A program made the position numbers and the translations under genes. The notes beneath the pieces are model-generated. The model saw nothing but the letters and a program-made list of their open reading frames with translations, had not been told where the DNA came from and did not search any database. This document shows, in pieces, positions 1-12,099 of a stretch of DNA of 64,000 bases. Each line of letters begins with the position of its first letter. Positions within the stretch are counted from its first letter, which is position 1. This DNA comes from Microcebus murinus. Its lineage: Eukaryota; Chordata; Mammalia; Primates; Cheirogaleidae. The stretch covers positions 20,796,501 through 20,860,500 of the forward strand of contig NC_134112.1 in assembly GCF_040939455.1 (NCBI RefSeq), read 5' to 3'.

Positions 1-99
1 AGATGTGTTGAGACCACTGGCAAAACTTTTGTCAAAAATGAGGCTGGATCACTTATGTCTTTCACATAATAAACTTTAGAAGAAAAAAATATAAAAAGA

Positions 100-153
100 T
101 GAAGAGGAGGAGGAAGGAGGAAGGATAAGGAAGAGGAGGAGGAAGAGGAGGAA
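100..153. repeat. purine-rich GGA/GAA tract
   Basis: Almost uninterrupted run of G and A built from GAGGAGGAAG-type units, degenerate rather than a clean microsatellite. The flanks up to about 200 stay purine-rich. No coding meaning. Confidence 0.8.
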
Positions 154-1726
154 AATAATTTAAGGAAGTGGGAGAAAGGGGAAAAATTTGGAGGTGAGAA
201 GGGCCAAGTGGTGGAGCTCCAAGTCATGGGAGGCCCACCAGAGGACTCTCGGCCACCTTGAGAGAGACATACTCTCTTCAATACAGGGATTCCCTTATAA
301 TTGCCAGTGTGTTTAGAAAATTTAGGTTTTTAATGGCCCATCTGTTTGGGAACAGAATTATGATTTTACAATTGAAGGACAATATTATAGCCATAAATGG
401 ATTAAAGCAGTATTGTAAGTAACTCACACTTTGTGTGAAGATACCAAAATGAGATTCGGAAAACATCAAGGAAAATCAGTGTTATTTATGTGACCATCTG
501 TATCATCCTGTAAAGTGGGTAGGCAGGTAACTCTTGTGGGTTTGTTACTGAATCTTGTTTTGTCTACTTTTCTTCTGACCCTTTAAGGCAGTGTGGCACA
601 CCCTCATGCCATCCATGTGCTGGCCCATAAAGTGAGCTACCAACCCCCACAGAGTAGGGGTAGGACTTCTTGCATTCCCAAGCAGTTCTTGCTCTTGACC
701 TGTCTTCTTAGCTCTGAAGTTTTTCTCTGAAGTTCCTGCTGCTGCCTGATTATGGTCCAAAGGTATCCTGGTCTGAACCTCAGTTTCTTCACAGACTTTA
801 ATTTGGTTAAAGTTCTGGCTCCCAACACATCTGTGGCTTCAGAAAAGCCCAACCCCCAACTGATGTGGTTCCACGATCTCAGGCTAATTGGTTTTGATCA
901 AGCCATCCTTGCCTCCCACCGCATCCCATCCCTATTCCCTGCACCTTCTCAGGATGGGGGAGGAGTTCTGACAAGTTTAATGTAAACAATTCCCTATACC
1001 TCACACAATTTTGCTTCTTTAAAATGCTATGAATGTGGCACTATTCTTTAGAAGATTTCAGAATCTGCAATGAAATCTACTCTTTGGTGACTCAGAAACA
1101 GATCCTTATTGATTCATTTTACACCTGCTCCTCTGTGCGAAGTGTGAAAATTTAGAGACTGTAAACTAGCGATATATAATTTTACACTTTCTGATTTCAC
1201 TTTCTCACATTTTTTGCAGGCTTTTGAGAGTTTTGTTTCTTTTGAGCCTGATTTAAAGAGTGCCCTTGAGTTTGCTCTGGGAGAGAGACAGGGAGACCTG
1301 TGTCCTGAAGGACGGGAGTTGTTCCTCACTCTCAGAAGCCCTGTTTTGCCACCTGGTTTATGTGGAGCCCTTTTCCTTGCTGTGGTGTGTGTGAAAGGCC
1401 TCACTACAGAGTTTAATTTGTGGCAGTGCACTGCCTCCTCTCACATGCCCTAGAAGGACCCTCCAGCTTTGATCGCTTAATGAGAGTATGTTCGACATGA
1501 GATGTTTTATGTGTGGCTAATATGTAGTGCTCAGAGCCACTCCAGCGTTTTTGAAATTTCTCCAGGGAGTTGAAGGAGATTTTTAGTTTCTTCTCACGCA
1601 ATTAAAGTCATCTTCTAATAAGCTCAGTTGTTACTTTCCCACCTGCTTCTGTGATCTTAAATGCAGCGCTCAGAAAACACCACCCGTCTCTGGGGGTGGA
1701 TCAGATGGAAGTCTCTGAAAGGATGC
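154..1726. other. unique sequence, no feature recognised
   Basis: No repeat family, splice-bounded exon or RNA gene was recognised. The open frames here (for example + strand 1214-1453 and 752-985) are short, match no protein I know and have no convincing splice signals. Confidence 0.5.
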
Positions 1727-1941
1727 AGGGTTGGTGGCAGCAGCACCATCTTGAGGGATGACAGTTCACATGTGGCCTTCTGGAACCTTAAGTTGGGCCT
1801 TTTGACTGAATCCAGATTTTACAGGAGAAATCTTTTTATTAAAAGGGGTACAGCAGAAAGAGATGAAACTTTTCTTGACTCCTTTGGTGCTCAAAAAATG
1901 AACAACTTTGAAATCAGAAGGCTGCAGGTTCCCCACCTCTG
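1727..1941 (+). mobile_element. non-autonomous hAT-like DNA transposon fossil
   Basis: The segment reads acatgtggcc ... ttgactgaatccagatttta ... and ends gctgcaggttccccacctct. The same element occurs in opposite orientation at 43950-44156, sharing the blocks about the tgactgaatcca motif, cctttggtgct and the outer gttcccc ends. Inverted ends of the form caggggtcgggaac are typical of old mammalian MER-type hAT elements. The left edge is approximate and no clear 8-bp target duplication was found. Confidence 0.5.
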
Positions 1942-2209
1942 GGAGGATAGTCCTTCCCTTTAAGTTAGGCAGAGATAGAGGGAAAGGCAGAGAAGGAGGT
2001 AATGACAGAAAGGGTCAGGAGGGAGGGCTTGGTGAACATTGGGACAAATATGAAGCTACAGTCTTCTCTTGGTGATGGGCAATACCCATCCTTCCGTAGT
2101 TACACCATGATTTCTTCATGGAAGGCAGCAGGTCTTCCTAATGAGCACAGGACTGAATCAGGCATCTTACTGTGAGCTAAGCACTGTTCTAAGCTCTTTA
2201 TCATATATA

Positions 2210-2345
2210 GCATTTAGTGGAAAGTTCACAGGCTTTGAAGACAGGCACACCTGGATCTGTCCCTATGTGTTGTGATCCTGGACAAGTGACCTCTCTAAAT
2301 CTGTTTCTTTATCTTTGATCTTACTCTGAGTGACAATAAAGGGAA
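2210..2345 (+). mobile_element. MIR SINE fragment
   Basis: Follows the MIR order: ggctttgaagacaggcacacctggat, then tgtgatcctggacaagtgacctctctaaatctgtttctttat, then a degraded tail. About 65-75% similar to the MIR core by eye. Confidence 0.6.
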
Positions 2346-2698
2346 CTGCTTTAGCACTGGCCTGTGGCAGGCCCTCACTGCCGGTTTTGTTTCATGATCT
2401 CTTATTGATTCCTCTTGTACCAGGTATGGGACACCTCTTCTCAGCCCCAAATATGTCCTCATTTTGCCTCTTGTAAAATGTACTTCTCCTCACTTCATGC
2501 ATGATCTAAACCTGTCCCTCCTCTTTCATGTAATGGTTTCATGATTTGGTTTGGCTGCCTCTCTGTCCTTTGCATATTCACGTTTGTCTTGGAAGGTAAA
2601 GCCCTGCATAGGGCAGTGGTCTGTTCTCTACCACACCCTTTCTGCAGGGCCAGCCTGTGGCCAGGAAGAGTTAAGTAGATGGTGAATGTGCTCTGTTG
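2346..2698. other. unassigned sequence upstream of the L1 insertion
   Basis: Pyrimidine-rich stretches (tctgtcctttgcatattcac) loosely resemble L2 LINE sequence, but too weakly to call. It ends in the left target-site duplication of the L1. Confidence 0.35.
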
Positions 2699-2798
2699 AG
2701 CATCTCAATTCTTCTTTTTTTTTTTATTTTGGCATATTATGGGGGTACAGATTTTAAGGTTTCAATAAATGCCCATTTCCCCCCCTCCCCCCAAAAGT

Positions 2799-2850
2799 CT
2801 TTTTTTTTTTTTTTTTTTTGTTTTTGTTTTTGTTTTTGTTTTTGTTTTTT
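2799..2850. repeat. poly(T)/(TTTTTG)n tract in the L1 3' UTR
   Basis: A run of about 21 T followed by several TTTTTG units. On the L1 sense strand this is (CAAAAA)n plus poly(A), so it lies inside the L1 3' UTR and about 85 bp from the true tail. It may be an expanded internal A-rich tract. Confidence 0.85.
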
Positions 2851-3021
2851 AATGGGAGTTCTGGACAGGAACCCCCAAAAGTCTGAGTCTCCATCATGAC
2901 CATCCCCCAGATGGTGCACATCTCACTCATTATGCATGTATATACCCGCCCCCCTCCCCCCTCCCACCTGCCCAATACCCTATTACTGTAGTACCTATGT
3001 GTCCACTTAGGTGCTGCTCAG

Positions 3022-5719
3022 TTAATACCAGTTTGCTGGAGAATATATCTGGTGCTTGTTTTTCCATTCTTGGGATACTTCACTTAGTAGTATGGGTTCC
3101 AGCTCTAACCAGGAAAATATAAGATGTGCTATATCACCGTTGTTTCTTAGAGCTGAATAGTACTCCATGGTATACATATACCACATTTTATTAATCCATT
3201 CTTGGATTGATGGGCACTTGGGCTGTTTCCACAGCCTTGCAATTATGAATTGTGCTGCTATAAACATTCGAGTGCAGGTGTCTTTTTTGTAGAGTGTCAT
3301 TGGATCATTTGGGTAGATGCCCAGCAATGGGATTGCTGGATCAAATGGTAGATTCACTTGTATCGCTTTAAGGTATCTCCATATTGCTTTCCACAGAGGT
3401 TGAACTAGTTTGCAGTCCCACCAGCAGTGTAGGAGTGTTCCTCTCTCTCCGTAACCACGCCAGCATTTATTGGTTGGAGATTTTTTGATAAAGGCCACTC
3501 TCACTGGGGTTAAGTGATATCTCATTGTGGTTTTGATTTGCATTTCCCTGATGATTAGAGATGTTGAGCATTTTTTCATATGTTTGTTGGCCATGCTTCT
3601 CTCTTCTTTAGAAAAATTTCTGTTCAAGTCCTTTGCCCACTTTTTAATGGGGTTATTTGATTTTTTCTTCCTGATTTTTGTGAGTTCTAAGTATATTCTA
3701 GTTATCAGTCCCTTATCGGATGCATAGGATGCAAAAATTTTCTCCCATTCTGTAGGTTGTCTGTTTACTTTCATGACTATTTCTTTGGCTGTGCAGAAAC
3801 TTTGTAGTTTGATCATGTCCCATTTATTTATTTTTGTTGCTGCTGTGATTGCCTTTGGGGACTTCTTCATAAACTCTTTGCCAAGGCCAATGTCTACGAG
3901 AGTGTTTCCAACTTTTTCCTCTAGAGTTCTAATAGTTTCATACCTTAGGTTTAAGTCTGTTATCCAGCATGAGTTGGTTTTTGTGAGAGGTGAAAGGTGT
4001 GGGTCCTGTTTTAGCCTTCTACAGATGGCTATCCAGTTTTCCCAGCACCATTTATTGAAGAGGGATTCTTTTCCCCAGCTTATGTTTTTGTCTGCTTTAT
4101 CAAAGATGAGATGGCTATATGAGGATGGTTTTATATCAGGATTCTCACATCTGTTCCACTGGTCAATGTTCCTATCTTTGTGCCAATACCATATTGTTTT
4201 AATTACTACAGCTTTGTAGTATAGTTTGATATCTGGCATGTTAATGCCTACCATTTTGTTTTTGTTGCCTAGAATTGCTCTTGATATTCGGGGTCTTCTT
4301 TGGTTCCATACGAAGCGTAAAATTATTTTTTCTATATCTGTGAAGAATGCTGATGGGATTTTAATAGGTATTGCATTGAATCTGTAGATCAGTTTGGGTA
4401 GTATAGACATTTTGATGATATTGAGTCTGCCGATCCACGAGCATGGTATGGATTTCCATCTGTTTACATCCTCTGCTATTTCCTTCCTCAGTGTTTCATA
4501 GTTCTCCCTGTAGAGGTCTTTTACCTCCTTGGTTAAGTATATTCCTAGGTACTTTAATTTCTTTGTTGCTATTGTGAAGGGAATTGAGTCTTTGATTTGG
4601 TTCTCAATTAGATTGTTGTTGGCGTATATGAATGCCTCTGATTTCCGTGTATTGATTTTGTATCCTGAGACTTTACTAAATTCATTGATCAGTTCCAGGA
4701 GTTTCTTGGTTGAATCCTTGGGGTTTTCTAGATACAATATCATATCATCAGCAAACAGTGAAAGTTTGATCTCTTCTGTCCCTATTTGGATACCTTTGAT
4801 TCCATTTTCCTGTCTGATTGCTGTAGCCAAGACTTCCAGCACTATGTTGAACAGAAGTGGAGATAGTGGGCAGCCTTGTCTGGTTCCAGTTCTAAGTGGG
4901 AATGATTTCAATTTTTCCCCATTCAGTATGATGTTGGCTATGGGTCTGTCATATATGGCTTGTATCATTTTTAGGTATGTCCCTTCTATGCCTATTTTCT
5001 TCAGTGTTCGTATCATGAAAGGGTGTTGAATTTTGTCAAAAGCTTTTTCTGCATCTATTGAAAGAATCATGTGGTCTTTGTTTTTGCTTCTGTTTATGTG
5101 GTGAATTGCATTTATAGATTTACGTATGTTGAACCATTCCTGCATCCCTGGGATGAAGCCCACTTGGTCGTGGTGGATTATTTTTTTGATAAGTGTCTGG
5201 ATTCGGTTAGCTAAGATTTTGTTGAAAATTTTTGCATCTATATTCATTAGGGATATTGGTCTGTAGTTTTCTTTTTTGTTGCATCCTTTCCTGGTTTGGG
5301 AATCAGATATTCGCTTCATAAAAGGTGTCAGGGAGGTTTCCGTTCTTCTCGATGTTGTGGAATAGTTTCTGCAAGATAGGTACTAGTTCTTCTTTGTAAG
5401 TGTGGTAAAATTCGGATGTGAAGCCATCTGGACCGGGACTTTTCTTTTTAGGGAGATTTTTAATTGCTGTTTCTATTTCAGCTGTTGAGATTGGTCTGTT
5501 CAGGGAATCTATTTCTTCCTGGTTGAGCCTAGGGAGGTTGTGTGTTTCTAGAAATTTGTCCATTTCCTCCACATTTTCCAGTTTGTGTGCATAAAGATTT
5601 TTGTAGTATTCATAAATTGTATCTTGTATCTCTTTGGGATCAGTTGTGATATCTCCTTTTTTGTTCCTGATGGAGCTTATTAGAGATTTCTCTTTTCTGC
5701 TTTTCGTTAGCTTAGCCAA
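3022..5719 (-). pseudogene. L1 ORF2 remnant (reverse transcriptase and C-terminal domain)
   Basis: Two open stretches on the minus strand, 5719-5303 (138 codons) and 5319-3022 (765 codons), together cover ORF2 from just before the reverse transcriptase to the stop codon. Recognisable blocks in order: [54 protein letters not shown] and the catalytic box FADDMILYL (near 4740-4760 on the + strand), then the C-terminal [20 protein letters not shown]. The frame is broken around 5283-5310, apparently by two small deletions between FYEANI and KKENYRP. In the C-terminal Cys/His motif the second cysteine is tyrosine (codon at 3451-3453). The N-terminal endonuclease is missing. Non-functional, though the reverse transcriptase frame is largely intact. 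Confidence 0.9.
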
Positions 5720-6029
5720 TGGTGTGTCAATTTTGTTTATTTTTTCAAAGAACCAACTTTTTGTTTTATTAATCTCCTGAATAGCTTCCCTGTTTTCAAT
5801 TTCGTTTAGTTCTGATTTGATCTTGTTGATTTCACTTCTTCTAGCATCTCAATTCTTTATTGAGATAGGGGATGAGAAGGCACATGCACCTCCCTGGCCA
5901 CAATCCGCTCTCTGTGGGTTGCCTCAAGACAGCTAATTCATGCACACATACAAGCATATTGGGAGGAAAATGTGTACAGGTGGGGATGAGATCACATGTC
6001 CCAGTTCAGGTATTGATGGGATGATGGCA

Positions 6030-6462
6030 TGTGCCAGGCGTGGTTCTAGGCACTGGGCATTCAGCAGTGAACACAACAGACAGATGTCCCTGCTCACATT
6101 TAGCATTTTATAGCTAGCAGTAGAAAAGAAAAACGAAGATCGTGTAGCAAAAGGAGACAAGGCTGTGGGAAAGTCAAGCAGGTAAAAGAGGGTGGATGAG
6201 GAGTGCTACCTAGGATAGAGGGGTGAAATTTCAATTAAGGCCTCACTGAGAAGGTGAATTTGAGCAGAGACCTGGAGGAGGTGAGGGAGTGGGTCATAGA
6301 GACCTGCATGAGAAGGTTCAGGCGGAGAGAAGAGCAAGTGCAAAAGCCAGGAGGAGGGACATCAAAGAGGACACTGGGCTGAGCAGAGTGGCCCCTGGGA
6401 GGCCACAGGCCACCAGCTGAGGCCTGCTGCCCTAGAGGAGATGCCTGTGCATGGAGGAGGTT
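6030..6462. mobile_element. ancient mammalian interspersed repeat, family not assigned
   Basis: Contains ggttctaggcactgggcattcagcagtgaacacaacagacagatgtccctgc, then ggcctcactgagaaggtgaatttgagcagagacctggaggagg and agagcaagtgcaaaagcc. This block order recurs at about 43380-44400, partly at 41350-42150 and 51300-51600, and is a familiar L2-associated ancient repeat in mammalian genomes. Edges are approximate. Confidence 0.5.
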
Positions 6463-6668
6463 GGTACACTCCTTCTGCAGGGGGTCAGATGGCAAATACT
6501 TTAGGCTTTCTGGGACATACACTCTCTGTGGCAGCCACTCAAGTCTGCTGATGCAGTGTGAAAGCGACCATGGATGGTCCCCAAGGTTGGATTCCAAACA
6601 TATGTTATTAACAAAAACAGGTAGCGGGCTAGGTTTGGCCCATGGCCTTAGTTTGCCTACGCCTGGGC
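6463..6668 (-). mobile_element. hAT-Charlie-like non-autonomous element
   Basis: Reads ggggtcagatggcaaatactttaggctttctggg ... aacaggtagcgggctaggtttggcccatggccttagtttgcctacgcctg. This is the reverse of the MER-type hAT pattern beginning caggggtcggcaaactacgg. The right end is clear; the left end is degraded. Confidence 0.6.
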
Positions 6669-7062
6669 TAGAGGATCCCTAGAGATCCCTTCTATCTCCA
6701 AAATGCGGGTATTCTCTGAAGTAAAAAATCATCTCTCTTTCAAGTATATCTAAGTTGGACATTCCAAGGCCAAGCACAGAACTAGTACATTTCATTTTGG
6801 GTTTATTAACAAATTCCATTGGCCAAGGCGAGTTCTTTGTTTCAATCTGACTATGTAGTATTATAAAAACAATAACTCAACAAACACGTGTTTATACCAT
6901 GAAAATTTGGAAAGACACCTCAGAAGCCCTCTTCCCTCTCAAGAGAAGAAAAGACAAATCACTTGTTATCCCACCAATGAAAGACAGCCATGATTATAGC
7001 TTTGCTGCACAGTAAATACCAAAATCTATACTGTGTGCCCTTCCAGACTTCTTCATTTAGAC

Positions 7063-7273
7063 CATTGGTTCTCAGCTGGGGACAATTTTGATCCCCAGGG
7101 ACATTTGATGATGTCTGGATGCATTTTGGATCGTCATAACTGGGGAGTTACTACTGGCATCTAGTGGGTAGAGCCCAGGGGTGCTGCTAACATCCTGCCA
7201 TGCCCAGGACAGACCCCCACGACCTGAAATTATCCAATCTGAAATGTCAGTAGTGCTGAGGTTGAGAACACTG
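7063..7273 (+). mobile_element. MER5A-like hAT-Charlie element
   Basis: Starts cattggttctcagctgggga, continues through actactggcatctagtgggtagagcccaggggtgctgctaacatcctgcc and ends ggttgagaacactg, matching MER5A along its length. Flanked by imperfect 8-bp copies (atttagac at 7055-7062, gcttagac at 7274-7281; last six bases identical), as expected of hAT insertion. Confidence 0.85.
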
Positions 7274-7281
7274 GCTTAGAC

Positions 7282-8150
7282 CTGTTAGTTAGATGGGTTG
7301 TATGTGCCCTTCTAAAAAACAAAAGTAGAATCAAAAGTAAATACTATTCTGTAGTCTTTTTCCCTGCTCAGCGATAAACATCTTTCCATGCATGTAAATC
7401 CATCCCTGTTGTTATTAAAGCCTGTGTGTTAGCCTCTCCTTCATATGGCTTTACCATGATTTAAATAACCTTTTTCTTATGCTCAGATATTTGTTTTTTT
7501 TCCAGATCTTTCTTTTGCTATCACAACACCGTGAGGAGTCTCCTCGAATGTAAATATGTATGCATTTTGTTAATTTTATACCACCAGGGACTTGTGCTAT
7601 GCCCAGAGTAAGGTGGGCACTCAGTAGGTCTGCACCTCAAGGCTGAGCTTCCAATTGCTTCACTCCTTTGCTGCTGCAGTACTTGTGGCCAATTCCCTGC
7701 ATGTGCTTCTGGCTAAGAGGCCTTATTTTACCTCAGGTCCTGGAGTGAAGACCAGATGAATCAGAATATGCGTGTGCCAGGGGTAAGGCTGCACTGACGA
7801 GAAGGCACGAACATTGGCACCGAAGCCTGTGTTAGCCAGCGTGCTGCGCCAAGTGACTCAGATACCATTTACAAGCTCCATGCTCTGGACGACTTGCAGA
7901 CCTGGGTCTGCAGGCAGGGGCCAGGCCAGAGGGGACCTGGGTTATATCAGATGATGTGGGGCTGCAGGAGGAAACCATGGCCAGATTTTCCAAATCATGA
8001 GCATTTATGCTGTGCACCTTACACTCTCATTAGAACAAGGAAGGAGCACTTTGATACAGGTTTTGAGCCAAATATTGGTGCTTGTCATAGTATTGGGTAC
8101 AAAATAAGTGCCAAACAAATGCTTAGGGAAGGATTGAGGTTGTGTATCTT
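7282..8150. other. unique sequence, no feature recognised
   Basis: AT-rich non-coding sequence with one short L2/MIR-like phrase near 7590-7640 (gtgctatgcccagagtaaggtgggcactcagtagg). No exon or RNA gene supported. Confidence 0.4.
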
Positions 8151-8199
8151 GCATCCATTTCTTTTGGAATTATGGCCTGGAAAACCCTTTGATCTTTCA

Positions 8200-10330
8200 C
8201 TGTCTTCTGGATGAATCCTCTAATTTTCTTGTTTTTTCTATTTCTGTTTCTGTGAGGTTGTTTTTTTTTTTTTTTTGTTTTGTTTTTTTTGCTGTACTCT
8301 GTGGGAGATTTCCTCAACCTGTTTTGTAATACTTTGATTGAATTTTTAATTGCTTTTATCATATTCTCAATTTCCAAAAATATGGAAATTCTTCCCATTT
8401 CCCTTTTCTCACTGAAGGTAAATATGCTAGTTTTTTGTTTTGTTTTGTTTTTGTAGACAACACAGAGTTGGGTCTTGTTTTTCTAATCCATTTGCACAGT
8501 CTCTGTTTTTTAATTAGCAATATTTAAATCATTCACATTTAAAGTGATTACTGATATAGTGGGATTAATGTCTATTTTATTGGTAACTCTTTTCTATTTA
8601 TTGCCTTTGTTTGTTTGTTTTTTTTCTTTTCCATTCTTTTTGTCTTCCCTATATTTTGTTTGTTTGGTTGGTTTTTTTGGAGACAAAGTCTCTCTCTGTT
8701 GCCCTTGTTAGAGTGCCATATCAGCCTAGCTCACAACAACCTCAAACACCTAGGCTTAAGCAATCCTTCTGCCTCAACCTCCCAAGTAGCTGGGACTACA
8801 GGTGTGCGCCACCATACCTGGTAATTTTTTTTTTTATATATATTAAGTTGTCCAGCTAATTTCTTTCTATTTTTAGTAAATATGGGGTCTCACTCTTGCT
8901 CAGGCTGGTCTTGAACTCCTGACCTGGAGCCATCCTCCTGCCTCGGCGTCCCAGAATGCTAGGAATACAGGCGTGAGCCACCACGCCCGGCCATCTTCCC
9001 TGGTTTTAATTGAACATTTTACATGATTTCCTTTTCTTCCTTGTCTTAGTGTATCAATTACACTTCTTTAAAAAAATTTTTTTGCAGTTGCCCTAGCATT
9101 TGTAATATATGTATACAACGAATCCAAGTCCACTTTCAAATAACACTATGCTGTTCATGAGAAGTACAGGTATCTTATGACAGAGAATTCCCAATCTTCC
9201 CTCTTGATCCTTATCACTTTGCTGTTTTATGCATTTCACTTATCTATAAGCTATAATCACAAAATATTAATGCAAGGTTACTATTATTATTTTGAACAAA
9301 CTGTTATCTGTCTTCATCCTCCCGGTGTATGTACAGTATCCTTTTGGTTCCATCATGGATATTTGGAGTTCATATTATTTCAACATGGGACCCAAGAAAC
9401 AGGAAATCCAACTCAGGAAAGAAGTTAAGTTGAGCCCTGAGGGTAGCATATCTGTATTGCTTCCTCAGAAAAGGAATACATTTTTTGAAACCTTGTATGT
9501 CTTAAAACGTCTTTATTCTACCCTTCCACCTGTTTGAAATTTTAGCTAGGCATAGAGCTCCAGGTTGAGAAATACTTTTCTCAAAACAATTAACAAATTG
9601 CTTTATTGTCTTCTAGGTGTTTGTATTATAATTGGGAACTGTGATGCTCTCTGATTCCAGTTCTTTTTATGTGAAATGAACTTTTTTCACCCTCTCTGAA
9701 AACTTTCAGTGCCTTCTCTTTAGCTCTGATGTCCTGAAATATTATGATGACTTCCCTTGCTATGTGTCCTGTTTCTCATTATGCTGGGCACTCTGGGGAC
9801 CCTTGTCATCTGGGAACTCATGTCTAATTCTGAGAAATGTTACCGTGTCATTCCTCCGATAATTTCTTTCCTTCCATTTTCACTTCGCTGTATCTGGAAT
9901 TCTTGTCAGTCAGATGTTGGCTATGCTGGATTGTTCTCTCATTTTTAAAGATGTTTTGTACCATTTTCCATGTCTTTGTCTTTTTGTTTTGCTTTATATT
10001 AGATTTTTTTCAACCTTATCTCTACCCTGTGTGTGAATCTTTCTTATTTTGTCTAATGTATTTTTCATTTTTTATAGTTCTCTTTTCATTTTATTTGGGT
10101 AGCATCCTATTCTTATTTCTTATCTGCAATATTTTCTCTTATCTCTGTTATATTTTGTCTTTTATCTGATATTAATTATTGTTTTTCTCTAAAAATGTCT
10201 CCTGTTTCCTGCATTGCACTGATTTTTCTCCCAGGTTCCTCTTTGTTTTTGACTCTTATCATCTTGAAGGCTTTTCTTAAATACATGACAATAATTGTCT
10301 GTTCATTCATATTTAAGAGCATTAAGAGCT
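8200..10330 (-). mobile_element. ancient L1/HAL1-type LINE fragment
   Basis: The + strand reads as the antisense of an old LINE ORF1/5' region: gaatcctctaattttcttg, ctctgtgggagatttcctcaacctg, acagagttgggtcttgtttttctaatccatttg, tttaaatcattcacatttaaagtgattactgatat, then ggaattcttgtcagtcagatgttggctatgctggattgttctctca. Two overlapping versions of one part (8200-8400 and about 9890-10060) suggest two fragments or an internal duplication. No long frame survives. A younger Alu interrupts it. Boundaries are approximate and the subfamily is uncertain. Confidence 0.55.
8651..8993 (-). mobile_element. Alu SINE (strepsirrhine type), minus strand
   Basis: Starts with a T-rich tail, then gagacaaagtctctctctgttgcc, the left arm, a middle T-rich linker, the strepsirrhine-type right-arm stretch gtccagctaatttctttcta, and ends gcgtgagccaccacgcccgg. 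An 8-bp direct repeat, tcttccct, lies at 8643-8650 and 8994-9001. It sits inside the old LINE fragment and is more diverged than the other two Alus. Confidence 0.93.
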
Positions 10331-10335
10331 AACTG

Positions 10336-10900
10336 TGTCAGGTGTGGGGACCAGATGTCAAGACCATGTTCCCTGGTTCTTGGTTCCCAGTACTGAAGAA
10401 TGGTTACTGGTACCGAGTCGATGGAGGAAATGAGCAGACCAAGCAGATGCAAGCAAGCAAAGTGCCAAAGTTTATTAAAGCCATAGAACATTCCGGAGAA
10501 GGAATGGATTACCCCCCATGAGTGGAGGTGCCCTGAGTTTAACAAGATTTTCCCTTTTATGCTGATTCCCTAATTTTATGTTAGGTGGGGGGTGGAATGT
10601 TCATGTTTTTTCTTGGAAAGAGGTGGAGAATTCCCAGAAATGAGAACCCTCTCCATTTTTAACCTTATAAGGTAATTTCCCTGGGTTACCAATTTGTAAA
10701 CTGTCATGGCGCTGGTAGGTGTGATTTTTACTATGTTAATGAGGGTAGGTCACTTGAGGATACTGTCACCTTACTTGTACACATTTTCCAAAGACCTTCT
10801 TTTGTGGCCTTGGATATATCTCCACTTTGTGGCCTTTCTATCTCTTTCTGGTTGGTCACTCTTTGGAGACCCCCTGTTGTAGACCAAACATTTGTTCAGT
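10336..10900 (-). mobile_element. possible LTR fragment of an old endogenous retrovirus
   Basis: Begins tgtcaggtgtggggacc, as the reverse of an LTR 3' end. It has caaagtttattaaagcc about 130 bp in (a reverse AATAAA-type signal) and a later catggcgctggtaggtgtg ... actatgttaatgaggg block like the promoter part of some LTRs. No target duplication, matching second LTR or retroviral coding sequence was seen. Right edge uncertain; it may continue toward 11400. Confidence 0.33.
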
Positions 10901-12095
10901 CCTTGGAAGCCCCCTTGGCATTTTATCTGTTCCTTTTTTAGAAGCCCCCTCTGGTCAATTCGTTCCTCCTATTGTAGACACAGCATCTCCTAGTGCCATC
11001 TATTTCTCAATGCAAAGCCCCTAGACAAAGCATCTGTTCCCCTTCCTCCTTGTCCCAACCTAACAACAGCAAGCCCCCTCTCCATAGGTGGGTTTTTTCA
11101 ATTGTTGGGATTTACTGTAGGGTAATTGGGCAGCTTTTTAGTTGGTCTCTCTTTGGAGAATCACAAACTAGTATCTGGTGGTGTCTTCTCTGGAGCTTTA
11201 CAATTTCTCAAGAGAAGGATCTTCTTGTCTCCTACCTGGGCATGAGTGAGACACATGTGTCTGGCTGCCAGCATCCTGGGAATGGGCAAGTGGCCAAGAC
11301 CCCTGCCTTCAACTCCATTTTCAGACTCCTTCAAGTCTTAGGTCTTCTCAGGGTTCTGCAGGATGAATTAACTCACTGATTTAGAGGAATGTTAGCAGTT
11401 AAGTCATAGCATTCTCTTATCTGGTAGGATAGCCAAATTGTACCTTCTCCCTTCCCTTTTCTGCTTCCAGATATCCTTTGGAATCTCTCACCCTCTGATA
11501 TCTACTCTACATTCTTTTTGTCCACTTTGGTTCTTATGGGGTTTTGGGTGGGAAAGTTGAGGTGATAAAAACCTGAACTTAATTGATTATACTTAACCAG
11601 CTCCCCCTGGGTCTGCACTTTTAGCCCAAGCTATTCTCCCTTATTTCTAAGTGGCTCCTGAGTATCAGCTGGCCAAGGCAGGAACCTCTCTCCTTATTGA
11701 CTTGGATTTGGTTTTATGGGGCTTGTCATGTGCTTCTCAACCATCTGGGAAGTGCCTCAATCCCACATTCTCTATGTGCAGCAACCCCACTGAGGCCAGG
11801 GGAGAGCTGAGAGGCCTCTGTATATGCACACACAGAGTACAAACGCCCTTAATAAACCAGCTTCTCCATGTCCTGCCCTTGGCAGCAGGCAAGTGGCCAG
11901 TGCCTCTGCCAGCAGTCCCCAGGAGACACAAAGTCTAAACATCAGTCACCTCAAAGTTGTCCTTTGGCCCTTTGTCTCCCTTTTGGCAGCGCACCGTGCT
12001 GTAGAAGCAGTTATCACTCCAGACCTCCCAGGAATGAGTGTTGTTTTTCCTGGACAGTTGCCTCTTCCTAGATAGGAAAGTAAGCAGGGAAGGGA
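10901..12095. other. unassigned sequence
   Basis: Several repeats of the phrase agccccct in the first 200 bp suggest old repeat-derived DNA, but no family was identified. Short open frames (10993-11379, 11651-11938) have no recognisable domains and no splice support. Confidence 0.35.
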
Positions 12096-12099
12096 ATTG

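Larger units (their letters stand above)
2714..5842 (-). mobile_element. 5'-truncated L1 LINE, minus strand
   Basis: A 3.1-kb insertion flanked by a perfect 15-bp direct repeat, agcatctcaattctt, at 2699-2713 and 5843-5857. The + strand begins with the reverse complement of a poly(A) tail (T-rich from 2714). Then comes the 3' UTR with a T-rich/(TTTTTG)n tract, then antisense ORF2 from 3022 leftward through the reverse transcriptase. The endonuclease domain, ORF1 and 5' UTR are absent, the usual result of truncated target-primed reverse transcription. The intact target duplication and long surviving frame suggest a lineage-specific insertion rather than an ancient one. It cannot move on its own. 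Confidence 0.93.

Noticed and set aside
3527..5029. + strand frames of 66-166 codons
   Set aside because: Antisense shadows of the minus-strand L1 ORF2.
9837..10169. 110-codon Phe/Leu-rich, apparently membrane-like frame
   Set aside because: T-rich antisense of an ancient LINE fragment; hydrophobicity comes from T-rich codons.
10336..11400. Full endogenous provirus
   Set aside because: No gag, pol or env-like coding sequence and no paired LTR found; at most a solitary LTR fragment.
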